Positions 1 to 10,874 of a stretch of DNA of 64,000 bases are shown in pieces (position 1 is the first letter of the stretch; the number at the start of each line of letters is the position of its first letter). Under the pieces are notes generated by a model. The model searched no databases and was not told the DNA's origin. It saw nothing but the letters and a program-made list of their open reading frames with translations. The stretch is from Rachycentron canadum (taxonomy: Eukaryota > Chordata > Actinopteri > Carangiformes > Rachycentridae): contig CM076659.1 in the NCBI GenBank assembly GCA_038496675.1, positions 2,950,754-3,014,753 of the forward strand, read 5' to 3'. The position numbers and the translations under genes are program-made.

Positions 1-366
1 AATATGTTTGCTACAGCGAGGTACCAGGTCAGGTAAGAAAACATGCAGCAGGAGGGAAGTGAAGGCATCAGGTTCACCATCAGCTGGTGCAGAAGGAAGG
101 TGCATGAAGGTGCAAATGACTGTAAATCATCTCCAGTTGGGATGAATATCAAGGCTCATGAAGGAAAAATCCTCACGGCCCTTTTATCAAAATCAACAAC
201 TTGAACTCAGTGACAACTTGAGGACAGGATCCAGCTGCTGGTCTGCTTTTATAGCCGGGATTAGACCTTTATCACGTGAACTTCACCTGACGAGTGAGCT
301 CCTCATCTGTCCTACACACATTTTAAAATGGATCATAACTGGATGTCATGGAAACTTCTGCCTCAC

Positions 367-471
367 CTCATCCTCCAGCAGCGGAGGCAGATGTTCCAGC
401 TCATAGTATCCGTCTCTGTCCTCACTTTTCCCCAGGTGAGTGGGAGCTGCTTCCCTGCCCGGAGCCTCCAT
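367..471 (-). CDS. kndc1: KNDC1-like protein, first coding exon (35 codons)
   Basis: Reading the minus strand, an ATG at 471-469 in a good context (GCAATGG) opens 35 codons that end at a GTGAGG splice donor (366-361), phase 0. The peptide starts MEAPGREAAP and ends DGYYELEHLPPLLEDE. From memory, human KNDC1 has a matching acidic N-terminal stretch (D-x-Y-x-x-E-x-LP-x-L-x-EDE) just before its first KIND domain, and a splice here would lead into that domain. KNDC1 (v-KIND) is a brain-enriched Ras guanine nucleotide exchange factor with two KIND domains and a RasGEF domain; it restrains dendrite growth and binds MAP2. Only the linker before the first KIND domain is in the window; no second exon is visible at 1-366. 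The neighbour adgra1 on the same strand upstream fits the ADGRA1-KNDC1 order in human. Identification relies on a short motif plus synteny. Confidence 0.8.
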
Positions 472-556
472 TGCAGCAACTTTGATTCCCTCAGGTAGTG
501 AAGCGAATTCCGGCCCAGACAACAGCGGCGCTGCCGGTGGAGACCGATGGCATGGC

Positions 557-587
557 GGGGCTCCGCCGGGGCTCCGCCGGGGCTCCG
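557..587. repeat. 11-bp GC-rich tandem repeat (GGGGCTCCGCC, 2.8 copies)
   Basis: Three near-perfect tandem units lie inside the CpG-rich kndc1 upstream region. They contain GGGGC cores that could bind Sp/KLF factors (inference). Confidence 0.85.
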
Positions 588-763
588 AGCTCTAACGGGG
601 GCCGACTAGTTGCTGCAGTCCGGGAGACCGTCGACGGTCACTGCGGGGCGCCGGGTCCAAACCACGCAGGAGCGAGCGGGGGAAGCGCAGCAATGCGCCG
701 GAACCGAGCGCCCACAGCGTGCGGGGGGGGCGGTGTTTGAGGCCGTCATGACTACTACACCTC

Positions 764-788
764 CACACACACCCACACACACACACAC
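764..788. repeat. (CA)n microsatellite, interrupted
   Basis: CA dinucleotides broken by one CCC, in the kndc1 upstream region. Confidence 0.85.
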
Positions 789-835
789 GGAGCGCTGGGC
801 TGCAGTCCGCCCCCCCCCCCTCCTCCAGGAGCCGG

Positions 836-861
836 GGCTCGGCTCGGCTCGGCTCGGCTCG
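836..861. repeat. (GGCTC)5 pentanucleotide tandem repeat
   Basis: Five perfect GGCTC units plus a G, at the distal edge of the CpG-rich block. Confidence 0.9.
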
Positions 862-3800
862 TCCTCTCACTCAGCTGCTACACCCTTAAAACGAGCTGGG
901 ACTCGTATTCCTGCACAAACTCGGTGTTTGATTTCATGCTCAGACCCTCAGCCTCTTGTCTTTGTGGACTTTTTACCTGTTGTGATACAACAGCAGCATT
1001 TTTCAGTTCATTTCAGTTTAGTTACCCCATGGTGGGGTAACTGTGGGGCAGGACTCACATGGTGGTGAGACCATGCTGGGTGTTCATCACCCAACCTGGT
1101 GAGTAACTACCACTGGGTTATTTCCAGACTCATCTCCTTTATACTTTCATGTTGAATAACAACAGTATATTATGAGAATTGTTAAATTGCATATTTTACA
1201 GTTTGTTTCTGCCAATACACACATTACACTTCGATACAAATGAAGATAAAACACAATATACTGCAGGTTATAGAGAAACTTAGAGGTGGAGAGTCGGCCT
1301 GAAACAAGGATGAAGGACCAGCATCATCATCTCATCCCCCAGGGACAAAATGTGTAGCAAAGGTTGGCTGGTCTCTGCTTTTTTTTAAGACTCACCTATG
1401 TTGGTCCTCACCTGTTAGTTACACAACTGAGTCTGGCAATATAGGTGAAGTGTAAGTTGTCAAGATTATTTCATGGGAGTGTTAATATAAAAATATGAAC
1501 CATGACCAAAAATCACCAACTGCAAATGTGTGAATATGTGAAAGACAAAGAAATTATTTATATTAAATCTTAGATTTTCATTTTTATTCTTATTGTTGTT
1601 GTGTCAGTTATATTACAGCTCATCAGTATTTAATAAATCAATTTATGAAATTTTCTATATCCTACAACTCCCATAATCCCAAACCCTGTATCATCCCCTC
1701 TTTCCTCCTGTCTCTCCATTTTGTTTAGTCCATGTTGTCGACTTGCGTTTGCGCCAATAAAAAATTGTTAGTCATTATTTTGACACCCACACAGCTGTCG
1801 TTCACACGCCAGATCTTAGGAGTGTTCAGCAAAGACAGTTGTTTGTTAATGATCATACAGGACATGATGAACGTCTCTGGTGTTAAAGAGCAGTAACAGT
1901 CACTTCAGTCACGAGTTGGTCACTGAACTCCAATAACAGCTCTCACCTTTAGCAACTAAACAATTTAAGTGCATTAACATTTAAATATTATATTATATAT
2001 GACAAATGATATATCTGAAGCTGCGCGTCTGATTTTTCTGCCCTGGTGTCGACTGGTGGCTATAAATGTGTTGATTGTGTAGCCTGTTGTAATGACAGGA
2101 AGTGTTGTGGCATCTTACATTTGACTAAATGCTGCTTATGATTTAAAAAGTAACTTATTTGATGCTGCATGACACACGACAGAGACATTTCCACTTTTTT
2201 TTTATTTCATCATGGTGAAAAGTAAGTGACAATGATAAATACCTGAGGTGAGGACGGAGGCTGTTGGAAGGACACAACAACAGATGGAGGCAGAGACGGA
2301 GGACACACAACCTACAACAGTGAGGATACTGGAGAGGAGGCTGGACAATGTAAAAGCAAAGTGACATTTTCTAAAGCTACATAGCAGAAGGCTCAAATAC
2401 ACCAAGGTCAACTACAGGCCAATGTTTTTATGGTGAAATATAAATATATTTTACCTGGTGTCAGGTCATGCAGCACTGCAGTTTCCTGCTCGCTGGGCAG
2501 ACATAAGCACTCTGTCCGCTGGTAGCAGACAAATTTTCAAAAGGTTTTCCTGCTGCCTCAGGATAAAGCTGCTGGAAGTCTGGCGATATCTGAAAACACT
2601 GAGGACAAATGGAACGAGAACAGCAGCGTCTAGAGAAATGAAGAGCTGCAAGGAAGCACCTTAGATATGAGAGAGTAGTTTTCAGCTTCTGTTGTTGCAG
2701 CTAAAATTATTTAAATCCAATCAATCTGTGCTCAGTGTGAGTTTCAGCTTTTCATTTTTAACAAATTTGCAAAAAAAAAAATCTTGTCTGTTTTTGCTTC
2801 GTCAACGAGTTGCTGTTAAAAAGGTGAAGGGGTCTGAATACTTTCTGAATGCACTGCAGGGTTAAGTGGTAGCAAAGTGTTAGGATGATGGGATTGGGCC
2901 CCAGGTCTGAAACTCCCATGATTCCCAAAAACAGGTTTTTTAGATTAATATGGCAAAATCATTGCTAATGTACAATACTGAACAACAGTTTATATGTTTG
3001 GTCGACATTAAGCCAACACTCTCTCACTGCTCTCAAATCAATCTCTTAAATCTCATGTCAAATAAGAAGAAGCATTAAAGCCTCTTCATGGTGAATATAA
3101 TCGCATGTTAAACAGGCTTCTGTCAACAGGACAAAGTCTGAACATCAGAGCTCACAGCTTGTGTTTACTAAAGTAATTCTTCCTCCACTGTTAAAAAAAA
3201 AAAAAAAATCATGTTGAATTTGCAGGAAAATACATTACATTGTGACAAAAAACAACATTATCTTGTATTCTATTAAAATTGCATAAATTAGCAACTTTAA
3301 TTAGCTGTGAATTGGTTGTGAAATGTCTGCACGTTTACATTTTGTTTTACAACAACCCTTGACCGGAGCGATGATGTGGGTTAAATGGTTTTTCTATATC
3401 ATTCATTCCTCCGTAACATCACGACTGCAGCAGTTCGTCCTCCGAGAACAGTTCTCACTAGAACCTGTGTGGGGGAATAAACTGGTGGATTTGGAATAAG
3501 GATGTCGTTGTGAGGCCATTTTAATCCAGATGTTTGTATTTACACTCGTTAGATTTTGACCACGGCCCTGTGAGTGTTGAGAACAACAACTCTTGGCTTC
3601 AATTCAGTCCGATTATTTCATTTATATTGATTGTTTGTCTTGTTTGACCCCAAAAGGTGCAACCTACCATTTTAGGCCACATCATGTTTTTATAAATAGA
3701 TTTTAAATGTGAAACAGCCATAATCACTTCCTGATTTAAAAACTGCTCAGTTAGACTTTTAATGAAGTGAAATTCGGAGCTGTTTGATAAATGCTAGCCC

Positions 3801-5599
3801 TGTAATGTCCACAGTTAGCTGTCCTCACGTGGCTAGCATAGCTTTGTTTCGCTACGCTAGCACCGGCCTATTCAACGGTTAGCAAGAGTTCAAGCTAGCT
3901 TTGTAATTCTGGTGTCCAGAAATTAGCAGCTAATGCCACTTGAATTTATGCGTTTGTGTACATATGTGTGTACAACTGTGAGGACACAAATCAAACAAAA
4001 GCTTTGTTTGGTTTAACCTTTAGCTCTGGAAATACTTTGTCTACAGGTTTGTTTGTGGTTAGTTTTGTGTTTCATCACTATTTCCTGGTGAAAAACAGAT
4101 GAAGTTCAAATCTGTTGGTTTGATCTGAGCGTTGTTGTCCCTTATACTCACCACGGCCTCCAGGGGCCAAGAAAAGAGGGCGGGAGCCAAACACTTCCCT
4201 CTTTTATGCTCTTGCTGATGTCATTGATGATGTCACGGGTTATACCATGACTGCAGGGGTGGTCATGAGTTTAACATAACGTGTTGATAACTGTTTGTCC
4301 GATTTGAAGAGATGATACAGTTTGTTTCATTTCTTCCTTGTTTCTTTGTTGATGTTTACTGATGAAAGAAACTTTTTTTCCTCAGTTAATCGTTTAAATT
4401 GAGATCGACTCAAACCCCCTGAATGACATTTGGTTCTTCTCACAAGCAGCATGTGCCACAGTGTTTCCCATTCATTACCTCGACTAAGTTTTATAATGAA
4501 AATGTATTTACACGTGTCGTAATAAAGCGTTGGAGATGCTTCTTTGTGGAGCTGCTGCAGGTGCGAGACTGATCGGTCACAATATGTCAGTCAACTTTCC
4601 CCACTTTGTCCTTGTGTTTAATTTCCCACTGATGATTTTCTTTCGCCAACTGTAGCCTCTCTCTTTTCATGCCTGGTGACCTACTTTTAGTGGCAAAGTC
4701 CTTCACATTCAAAAACCAGCCGGTCTGGGAGAGACCACTCCTAACATCCCCCTCATTTAACTCGGCCTGGTAGAAACATGGAAACTCCCCAGAGAAGTGT
4801 TCCCATTTATTTGGCGTATGATCAACGCTCACAGTCCGTCCTCAGTTACTTGTATATGAACTGCAGGACAAAATGAACCATTGACCTACTGGATTAGAGG
4901 TGAGATGTATTTATATTCTGTCCATCGTCTCAGAAAATGTATGTTGAGGCCCTTTGAGGGGTCCTAGCCCCCATGTTGAGCACCACTTCCCTAGAGGAAT
5001 GTGAGCTGCCTCCTGCTTTCATGTTACAAATGCAATCATACACTTGCACACTTATTCACACTTGTAGGTCAGTACTATTTGTACTCACTCACTGCCCACT
5101 ACCTTTTGAATACCATCTCGTGATGTGTCACACGATGATATAGTGATGATGGAAACCTGTTTGGGTGCCAGCTGAGCCCGGGGGTGGCAGGCAATGAGAT
5201 TACTATTATAGTGTTGGTGCCCTGTGGCTGCTGAGCGGTGATAGAGAGGCCTCTCTAGCCAGGCGCCACTATTAGATTTGTTGACTGCTCAGCGTTCTGG
5301 CATCTTGAGATAATGGTGGGGAAATACTTTTCCTTCAGCAGCCAGGCATTAATGTGATCATATATATTCTGGCATATTTCCACAGTGACTTATTACTTGA
5401 GAACAAGGCAGTCTATTTGATCCTTGTTGGCATTGTACAGTAACCATCAGAGAGATACATTCAGGGGGTTCATCTTCAAAAGGATTAGCTCCTAATGTGG
5501 AAATACTGCACAGCTATTTGCCGCTGGGAACAACTGAATCATTTACAGTGAGGCAGCACTTGGCAGGGATGAGCCTGACATTGTAATCTGAAGTCATCA
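862..5599. other. Intergenic DNA, no gene seen
   Basis: AT-rich sequence between kndc1 exon 1 and the first recognised repeat. All open frames are short and have no recognisable domain or splice context. It holds a cluster of small inverted repeats at 1021-1093 and several A or T runs (for example 2771-2780, 3193-3208). Nothing else could be supported. Confidence 0.6.
1021..1093. repeat. Cluster of three short inverted repeats
   Basis: Three potential hairpins follow one another: 9-bp arms GTTACCCCA / TGGGGTAAC with a 3-nt loop (1021-1041); 6-bp arms CATGGT / ACCATG (1058-1075); 6-bp arms TGGGTG / CACCCA with a 5-nt loop (1077-1093). No gene overlaps them. Function unknown; it may be part of a repeat not recognised here. 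Confidence 0.7.
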
Positions 5600-5950
5600 T
5601 GACTTGACTGCTCGCTTTTGTCTATTCTCATTCTTTTAGACACAAACCTGCTTTTTATTCTTTTTCTTTCTGCTTCTTTTCTTCTATTCTTGGAGGCTAT
5701 AAGGCTAGAATTAGTGACTTCTTTTAAATCACTTCTTAAAACTTATAGATTTTGCGTTGTGATGTCGTCTTCTTACTCTTTTTACTTTTATTTTATATAT
5801 ATATATATGCCTGTGTGTGCATGTGTAGTATCTACTCCCTTTAATTTATTTTATTTTTCATCCTCCTGCTTTTATGTTCTGCTCTGATTCGTGTGGCAAA
5901 GGACTTAAACTTTGTTTTTAAAGGTGCTATATGACTAAAGACTGAAGCCA
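5600..5950 (+). mobile_element. Decayed LINE-like 3' tail
   Basis: T-rich text with many TTTTATT blocks ending in GGTGCTATATGACTAAAG resembles the 3' ends of teleost LINE elements, whose usual end is a variant of GTGCTATATAAATAAAG. No reverse transcriptase reading frame is left. Assigned by resemblance only; the clade is uncertain. Confidence 0.45.
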
Positions 5951-7479
5951 TTCAGACGCTAACATGCTGATTAACCAGTGTAGTATGTGTCTGCTCAGAA
6001 ACCATAGTGTGGGATAACACACAGTTTTAACTTGATGGTGGTTTGACCATCAAAATCAGCAGGTTTTATCCTGAGGATCTCAAATGTCCAAAATCCTAAG
6101 GAATTCAGTCGTAGACCAGCATCAACAAACTGCTCCTAACGTGGTCAAACCACATTTTTAACTTTCACTTTCTTTTGGAAGACAGTGATTTTACTTTGTG
6201 ACCTTGAATGTAATTGTCTGTTCACTGTAGATGTTAAATCACTGGTTAGATGAACAAGTGCTGGTTAATAATCACAGTGTTCAGTTCAATTTCTCCATCC
6301 AAGAAGATAATATGAGACATGATGTAGCAGAAACATTGCTCTACTTATTCCAGACTTGTGATGAAGCGTGACCTGGTATAATTTCCAAAACTGGCCCAAA
6401 GCTGGCATGAAGTCGACCAAGCAGAGCTGCTTTTCCCTCTAAACCCGTGTGTGTGTGCCTCAAAAACCAGGCTAAGTCTTACCAACTTGAATCGGAGCCA
6501 AATCACATTGATCCCGTTTCCAAAAAATGGATGTTCCAACACTGAACCACCGTGTTTTCATTGTTCAGATTCAGAGGCTACAAGATTTAAAAAAAGTTTG
6601 AATTTATCTTAATCCAATTTGTCTCATGAACAAAAAAAAAAAAACAATGCTCAATATTTATGACCAAAAAAGAGCATTTTGCAGAATATAAGAATGAAAT
6701 AGTTCAGAGCGAGATGCTCATTAGAGGAGTAAAAATGTTCTCCCTCCTTTAAATAGTTGTACATAAGAGAGAAAATGCCCCACGTGAAATAAGACATTCA
6801 CAGACACACACAAATGTAAAAAGAGTGCTGTGACCCATAACTGGGACCCTGTGTGTATCCCAGGCTGCCTGACCTATGCAGTCTGGACAGTATTGGTACA
6901 GAGCAGAACATGATGAAGCTGGAAGGTCAAGCGTGTGGACAGTTGTCAGCCCTCTGGGAAATGTCGGACACTGGCAGATGTGGCGCAGAAAAAAATCGGA
7001 GGTGTCAAAAGTTCCCGGAGTCGACAGTTGCAGTATGATGCTTTGAGAGTGTTTCTTAGGGTTGTTTCTCAGCCGGGAGCCTCCTGTGAGAGTATCTGAG
7101 GCATCGTGCTGAAATGAGCAAGAGTGATGTGTGGGGCCAGATTAAACCACATTTAGTCACAGGTAACATTGATTTTTATGGCAGGAATATGCAAATTTAA
7201 AGTCCCCATAGTCTTTTACATCACATCTCAGATCTGTACTATTGGCAGTAAAATCAAGTTAAAGTGGTAATGTTGTATATTAAACCTGCAGCGCTGGACT
7301 TTTGTCTTCCTCTTCTGTTGGAGTGATGAAGGGAGACGCTTCACTTGGATTATACACCAGCTCATGTCCCAGTGTTGGCGTTGGGGTTGTTGAGGAATGA
7401 AGGAGACATAACAGTTTAACTGTACGACCACATCAGTTGTGTGTTTGTCCCAAGAGGCAATTTGGTTTTTTAAAAGCAG
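5951..7479. other. Intergenic DNA, nothing recognised
   Basis: No frame with gene-like features on either strand; no recognised repeat apart from an A run near 6632. Confidence 0.5.
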
Positions 7480-7970
7480 TAGATACCATATTTGAAGGAG
7501 AAGGTGGAGCTGAGGAGGAGTGAGGGGTGGAGCTGACCTGCTCTGTCCTCTGTCCTGATTGGGTGGTACAGTCTGTCAATCACACAGTAGCCACGCCCCC
7601 TAATTCATCCCCTGCTTTCTGGTCTATTTTCCTCTAAATGGACCATCATTTAAAAAATGAACCTCATGTTGTATTGAAGACTTGAAACTAGAGACTGAGA
7701 CCATAAACTCATTAGAAAAAACGTTGACTGAGCTAATAAATCAAGGAGAAGTAGGGACATTTTCCCATAGACTTCAATACGATAATTTTACAACCAGTGG
7801 AGTCGAGACTTTAAAACCTGTTTTCATGAAAAAAAAGTGTTGCATCTTGTCAAGGTTGCTAGGCAACAGGCCTGGCACCACAGACTGTAAATATAGATGG
7901 ACGCGGCCTCCGTGACGTCACCCGCAGGTTTGTGAGTGGTTTTAAAGTCAGCATCACGTCGTCATTTTAG
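7480..7970 (+). repeat. Interspersed repeat family R1, copy 1 (opposite orientation to the others)
   Basis: Contains, in order, GGTGGAGCTGAGGAGGAG, GATTGGGTGGTACAG, TCATCCCCTGCTT, TAAATGGACCATCATTTA, TTGTATTGAAGACTTGAA and GAGACTGAGACCATAAACTC. The same blocks occur, reverse-complemented and in reverse order, near 26.2, 30.0 and 36.2 kb. No protein-coding potential. Probably a non-autonomous transposable element; the class could not be decided. Confidence 0.75.
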
Positions 7971-8522
7971 CAGTTACTGATTGTGCCGAGCTTCAAACAG
8001 GAGGTGGCAGGTGTGGAGCTGGGACCTCAGCGGGTAACGGTTTGTGGTGAGCATACACTCACTCACCTGTCACTCAAAGCAGCACGAGCTCAATTACACC
8101 TTCATAAAATTCAAATGGATGAGATATATAACATGTTTATTTCTAACTCTAACACATTTTGGAGCCTGCGCTTTGTGTTGGCTTCATTTTTCAGCCTCTG
8201 CGGTTACTGCAACGTAAACTTGGACTGTGTATTGGATTAGATTAGTACTTTTTCCCTTAGAAAGATAAAGGATGATAAACTGTAAGTGCTGCTCCTCCAT
8301 CCTGTCCGTGTAGCTCTAATGCAGACACTTACTGTGCATCAGTATTTGAAGCACGTCGTTCGTCATAGTTGTCCTGACAGGATTTGTTGTAGTGAGCAGT
8401 GTCTTGAAGTTGTAGCTTTGCCACAAGTTCCTTTAGCCTTCCCACAGGTCCACACTCACCTTTCCTCTCATCTCCTCACCTTGGAAAGATGTGTTCAGGG
8501 TTTAGGCGTCTTCCACACAGAG

Positions 8523-8523
<1 letters not shown>

Positions 8524-8557
<34 letters not shown>
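8524..8557. repeat. (GT)n microsatellite
   Basis: About 17 perfect TG units followed by a G run. Confidence 0.95.
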
Positions 8558-8559
<2 letters not shown>

Positions 8560-8872
8560 GGGGTCTTTTAATCCCCTTGGGCCAGAAGAGGAGCAACACA
8601 AACAGTGTAAACAAAAACAACCACACACAGCAGTCCACTTGCTATGAGGCATAATGTTTGCCTTGTAACTTCCTATTTCATTTAGCATAACAAGTTTTCT
8701 GTGGGTAGACCTACAGTCATGAATGACTGATTTCTGAAGTTACTACACTCTATCGCCCACTGACCCTAAAGCTGGTGTTACACTCTCTGCATCCACAAGA
8801 ACGCCAGGGGTCAGCGTGACGTAAATCTCCATCTGTGACACTGCAATAATTGTTTCCTAATGTTGTCTGTGG

Positions 8873-8962
8873 TGACGTGGTGGCGCAGTGGTTAGCACTG
8901 CAACCTCACAGAAACGAGGTCCTGGGTCTGAGCCTCGGGCCTGGAACCTGTGTCAGGTTAGG
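8873..8962 (+). mobile_element. tRNA-headed SINE-like element, 5' fragment
   Basis: A good pol III box A (TGGCGCAGTGG, about 8880) and a diverged box B (GGGTCTGAGCC) are spaced as in a tRNA gene. The text between, GTTAGCACTGCAACCTCACAG, is close to the head of the repeat at 55018-55265. Not a functional tRNA: no acceptor stem pairing was seen and the body is cut short. Confidence 0.7.
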
Positions 8963-9251
8963 TCACCAAGGGAGTCTAAAAGGTTATTGTCATAAATAAA
9001 GCTTTTATTTTGTAGTCATGAGCATATGATGCTTAAACAGAATATTCAGAGATACATTTACAGTATTTTAGTCATAAATAACAATCTTACATAACAATAA
9101 CAAAGTTTAATGAGAAAAACTAGTTAGTACGAGTCATAATGATGTTATTGCAACAATGCAGTAAAAAAAGTAAGGTGGATTATTGAATGTATTACAATTC
9201 TGACATGTTGCTACAATAAGTTCTTAGCAAACTTATCTGTATGTAAACAGC

Positions 9252-9303
<52 letters not shown>

Positions 9304-10626
9304 TGAAGGCAAGGAAGCAGTCAGGCAAAAATGTCGGGGAGGGAAAAGAAATGCATATTCATCAGGCCTCGCAGACAAAACAATGTACTGGCATAAGCTC
9401 TGCAACGAGCGGGAGAGAAACAGCTGCACAGAGACTCAATGTGTTACAGTGGGACGAACATTTATGAACCTACCCCATGGACCTGCTGCACAATGATGTG
9501 CCACAGAGACGGGGTGGGGGTGGGGTGGAGTCAGAGCATATCCCTGCATAAATTTTCATTTGGTTTGGGGGCTAGAGTTCAGCACGAGTCCCCCTGCCTC
9601 CATTTCTCACCTCCATCTGAACACTTAATTACTTCAGATGGCTAATCTTTCACTTAATACGAATCTGTGGAACAGGCCTGTCTGTGTGAGCAGGGTGTGA
9701 TTTAGACCTGGATCAATGCCGCTGTCTCTGCTACACTTGGCCAAGACAGTATTTTGTTCCTGGCAGATCAGTCTTTCAATTACACTTACACACATGTGGA
9801 AGTTTCACGTTGACTCATGTCTTGACATCAACCATTAGCACCATCTTGTTTTCCTTTCAGTCGGGTACTGGCAGTAGCAGAGATGACCCCTCGTCCGAGT
9901 TTCTTCTTCTCTATTTCAATGAAAACCCTTCTCTGACAAAAAAGAGGAACCGTGTTCGTGCATTAACCTGCCTGTCGACTAACTTCTGCAGATGAGTGAC
10001 CATAAAGACATTTCCCTGACATCCACCCGTGTCCTTCAACACCTTGAGTTACCAGCTTTAACCACTAGATGGCATTCCTGTATAAAGAGCAGCTCTGAAG
10101 CCAAGGACAAGACTGGAAATCCAATGTTTCACTGCGTTTGCATTGTTGACAGTTGAAGTCACTACAGCGATGTAACACCATGCAACATCACTGTCTGTCT
10201 TTATATTACAGGTGAGCGGCAGTAGCAGTTTCCGCGTCTCCACACAACAGCTGTTATTTGAGTGAGAACTTGATTTGCTCTCGGAGCACTTCTTCACTTT
10301 ACTCTCCACAATTTGCACTTTTGGCCACATGTTCAGCTGATAAGAGTCAAGTGCACATTTGTGAGTCAGATTCCCAGAGCTGATCTGATGAAAACAAATG
10401 AAACCAATGACAGATTGACTCTGTGGAGCTTCCAGTTGGTGCTCTGAGTTCCTGGAAAGGAATATAGAGACTAAAACGAAAAGCTGCACTGCACGTTGTA
10501 GCCAAGACTTTGGAAATGCTGAGACCATGAGAACCCTGTGATGAATCCCCCAACACTCACAGAAAATTAAGCCCATAAACCATTTTTTATATTACAGGGT
10601 TTTGGCATTTTATTCCTTTACTAGAA
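8963..10626. other. Intergenic DNA with a (GT)n microsatellite
   Basis: Apart from the microsatellite at 9254-9299, nothing is recognised. A 172-codon minus-strand frame at 10058-10576 has no recognisable domain and no supporting signals. Confidence 0.5.
9254..9299. repeat. (GT)n microsatellite
   Basis: About 23 uninterrupted TG units. Confidence 0.95.
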
Positions 10627-10790
10627 AGCAACAACAGAAGAGTCAAGGCAAGTTTATTTGTGCAGCAGCATTATCATACACAGAGGCCATTAAATGTAAG
10701 AAGTATAAGACATACAGGTAGAAAGCAGCAGAGGAAACAGTAGAACAACACACGATAGAGCAGATCATATCGAAATTAAAGATGAAATCT
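10627..10790 (-). mobile_element. Decayed LINE-like 3' tail, reverse orientation
   Basis: The block starting TCAAGGCAAGTTTATTTGTG, followed by ATACACAGAGGCCATTAAATG, resembles the reverse complement of the 3' end seen in many fish LINE elements. Short and without coding capacity. Confidence 0.5.
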
Positions 10791-10840
10791 CCAAACATCC
10801 TTTTCTATAGACGACTGCAAGTGGAGGAGTGAGGAAATGT

Positions 10841-10874
10841 CCCCGACTGGACCCCGACTGGACCCCGACTGGGG
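10841..10874. repeat. 11-bp tandem repeat (CCCCGACTGGA, 3 copies)
   Basis: Three perfect units of CCCCGACTGGA ending in GG, in otherwise ordinary sequence. Confidence 0.9.

Larger units (their letters stand above)
472..900 (-). promoter_or_regulatory. CpG-rich 5' flank / probable promoter and 5'UTR of kndc1
   Basis: This stretch directly upstream of the kndc1 ATG is the densest CpG block of the window's left third (many CGs between 505 and 865) and contrasts with the AT-rich DNA beyond 900. It contains GC-rich short tandem repeats and C/G runs. No TATA box is obvious at a useful distance, as is usual for CpG-island promoters. Transcription start site not determined. Confidence 0.6.

Noticed and set aside
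1..40. CAG|GTAAGA on the plus strand at about 33-38, a good-looking splice donor.
   Set aside because: Only about 30 bases upstream are visible; no reading frame can be judged.
1..117. A minus-strand open frame (SFAPSCTFLLHQ onward) that is phase-compatible with the kndc1 exon 1 donor and reaches the window edge.
   Set aside because: The expected next kndc1 exon should begin an ENVSLADIL-type KIND domain sequence, which this is not; the acceptor is also weak.
8880..8960. A possible tRNA gene suggested by box A and box B.
   Set aside because: No acceptor-stem pairing or anticodon loop of a real tRNA; it matches the head of the local SINE-like family.
10058..10576. A 172-codon minus-strand open frame, the longest outside adgra1 and the N gap.
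   Set aside because: No recognisable domain, no splice or promoter context and an irregular composition. Nearby text CCACTAGATGGCA hints at repeat origin. Kept only as unproven.
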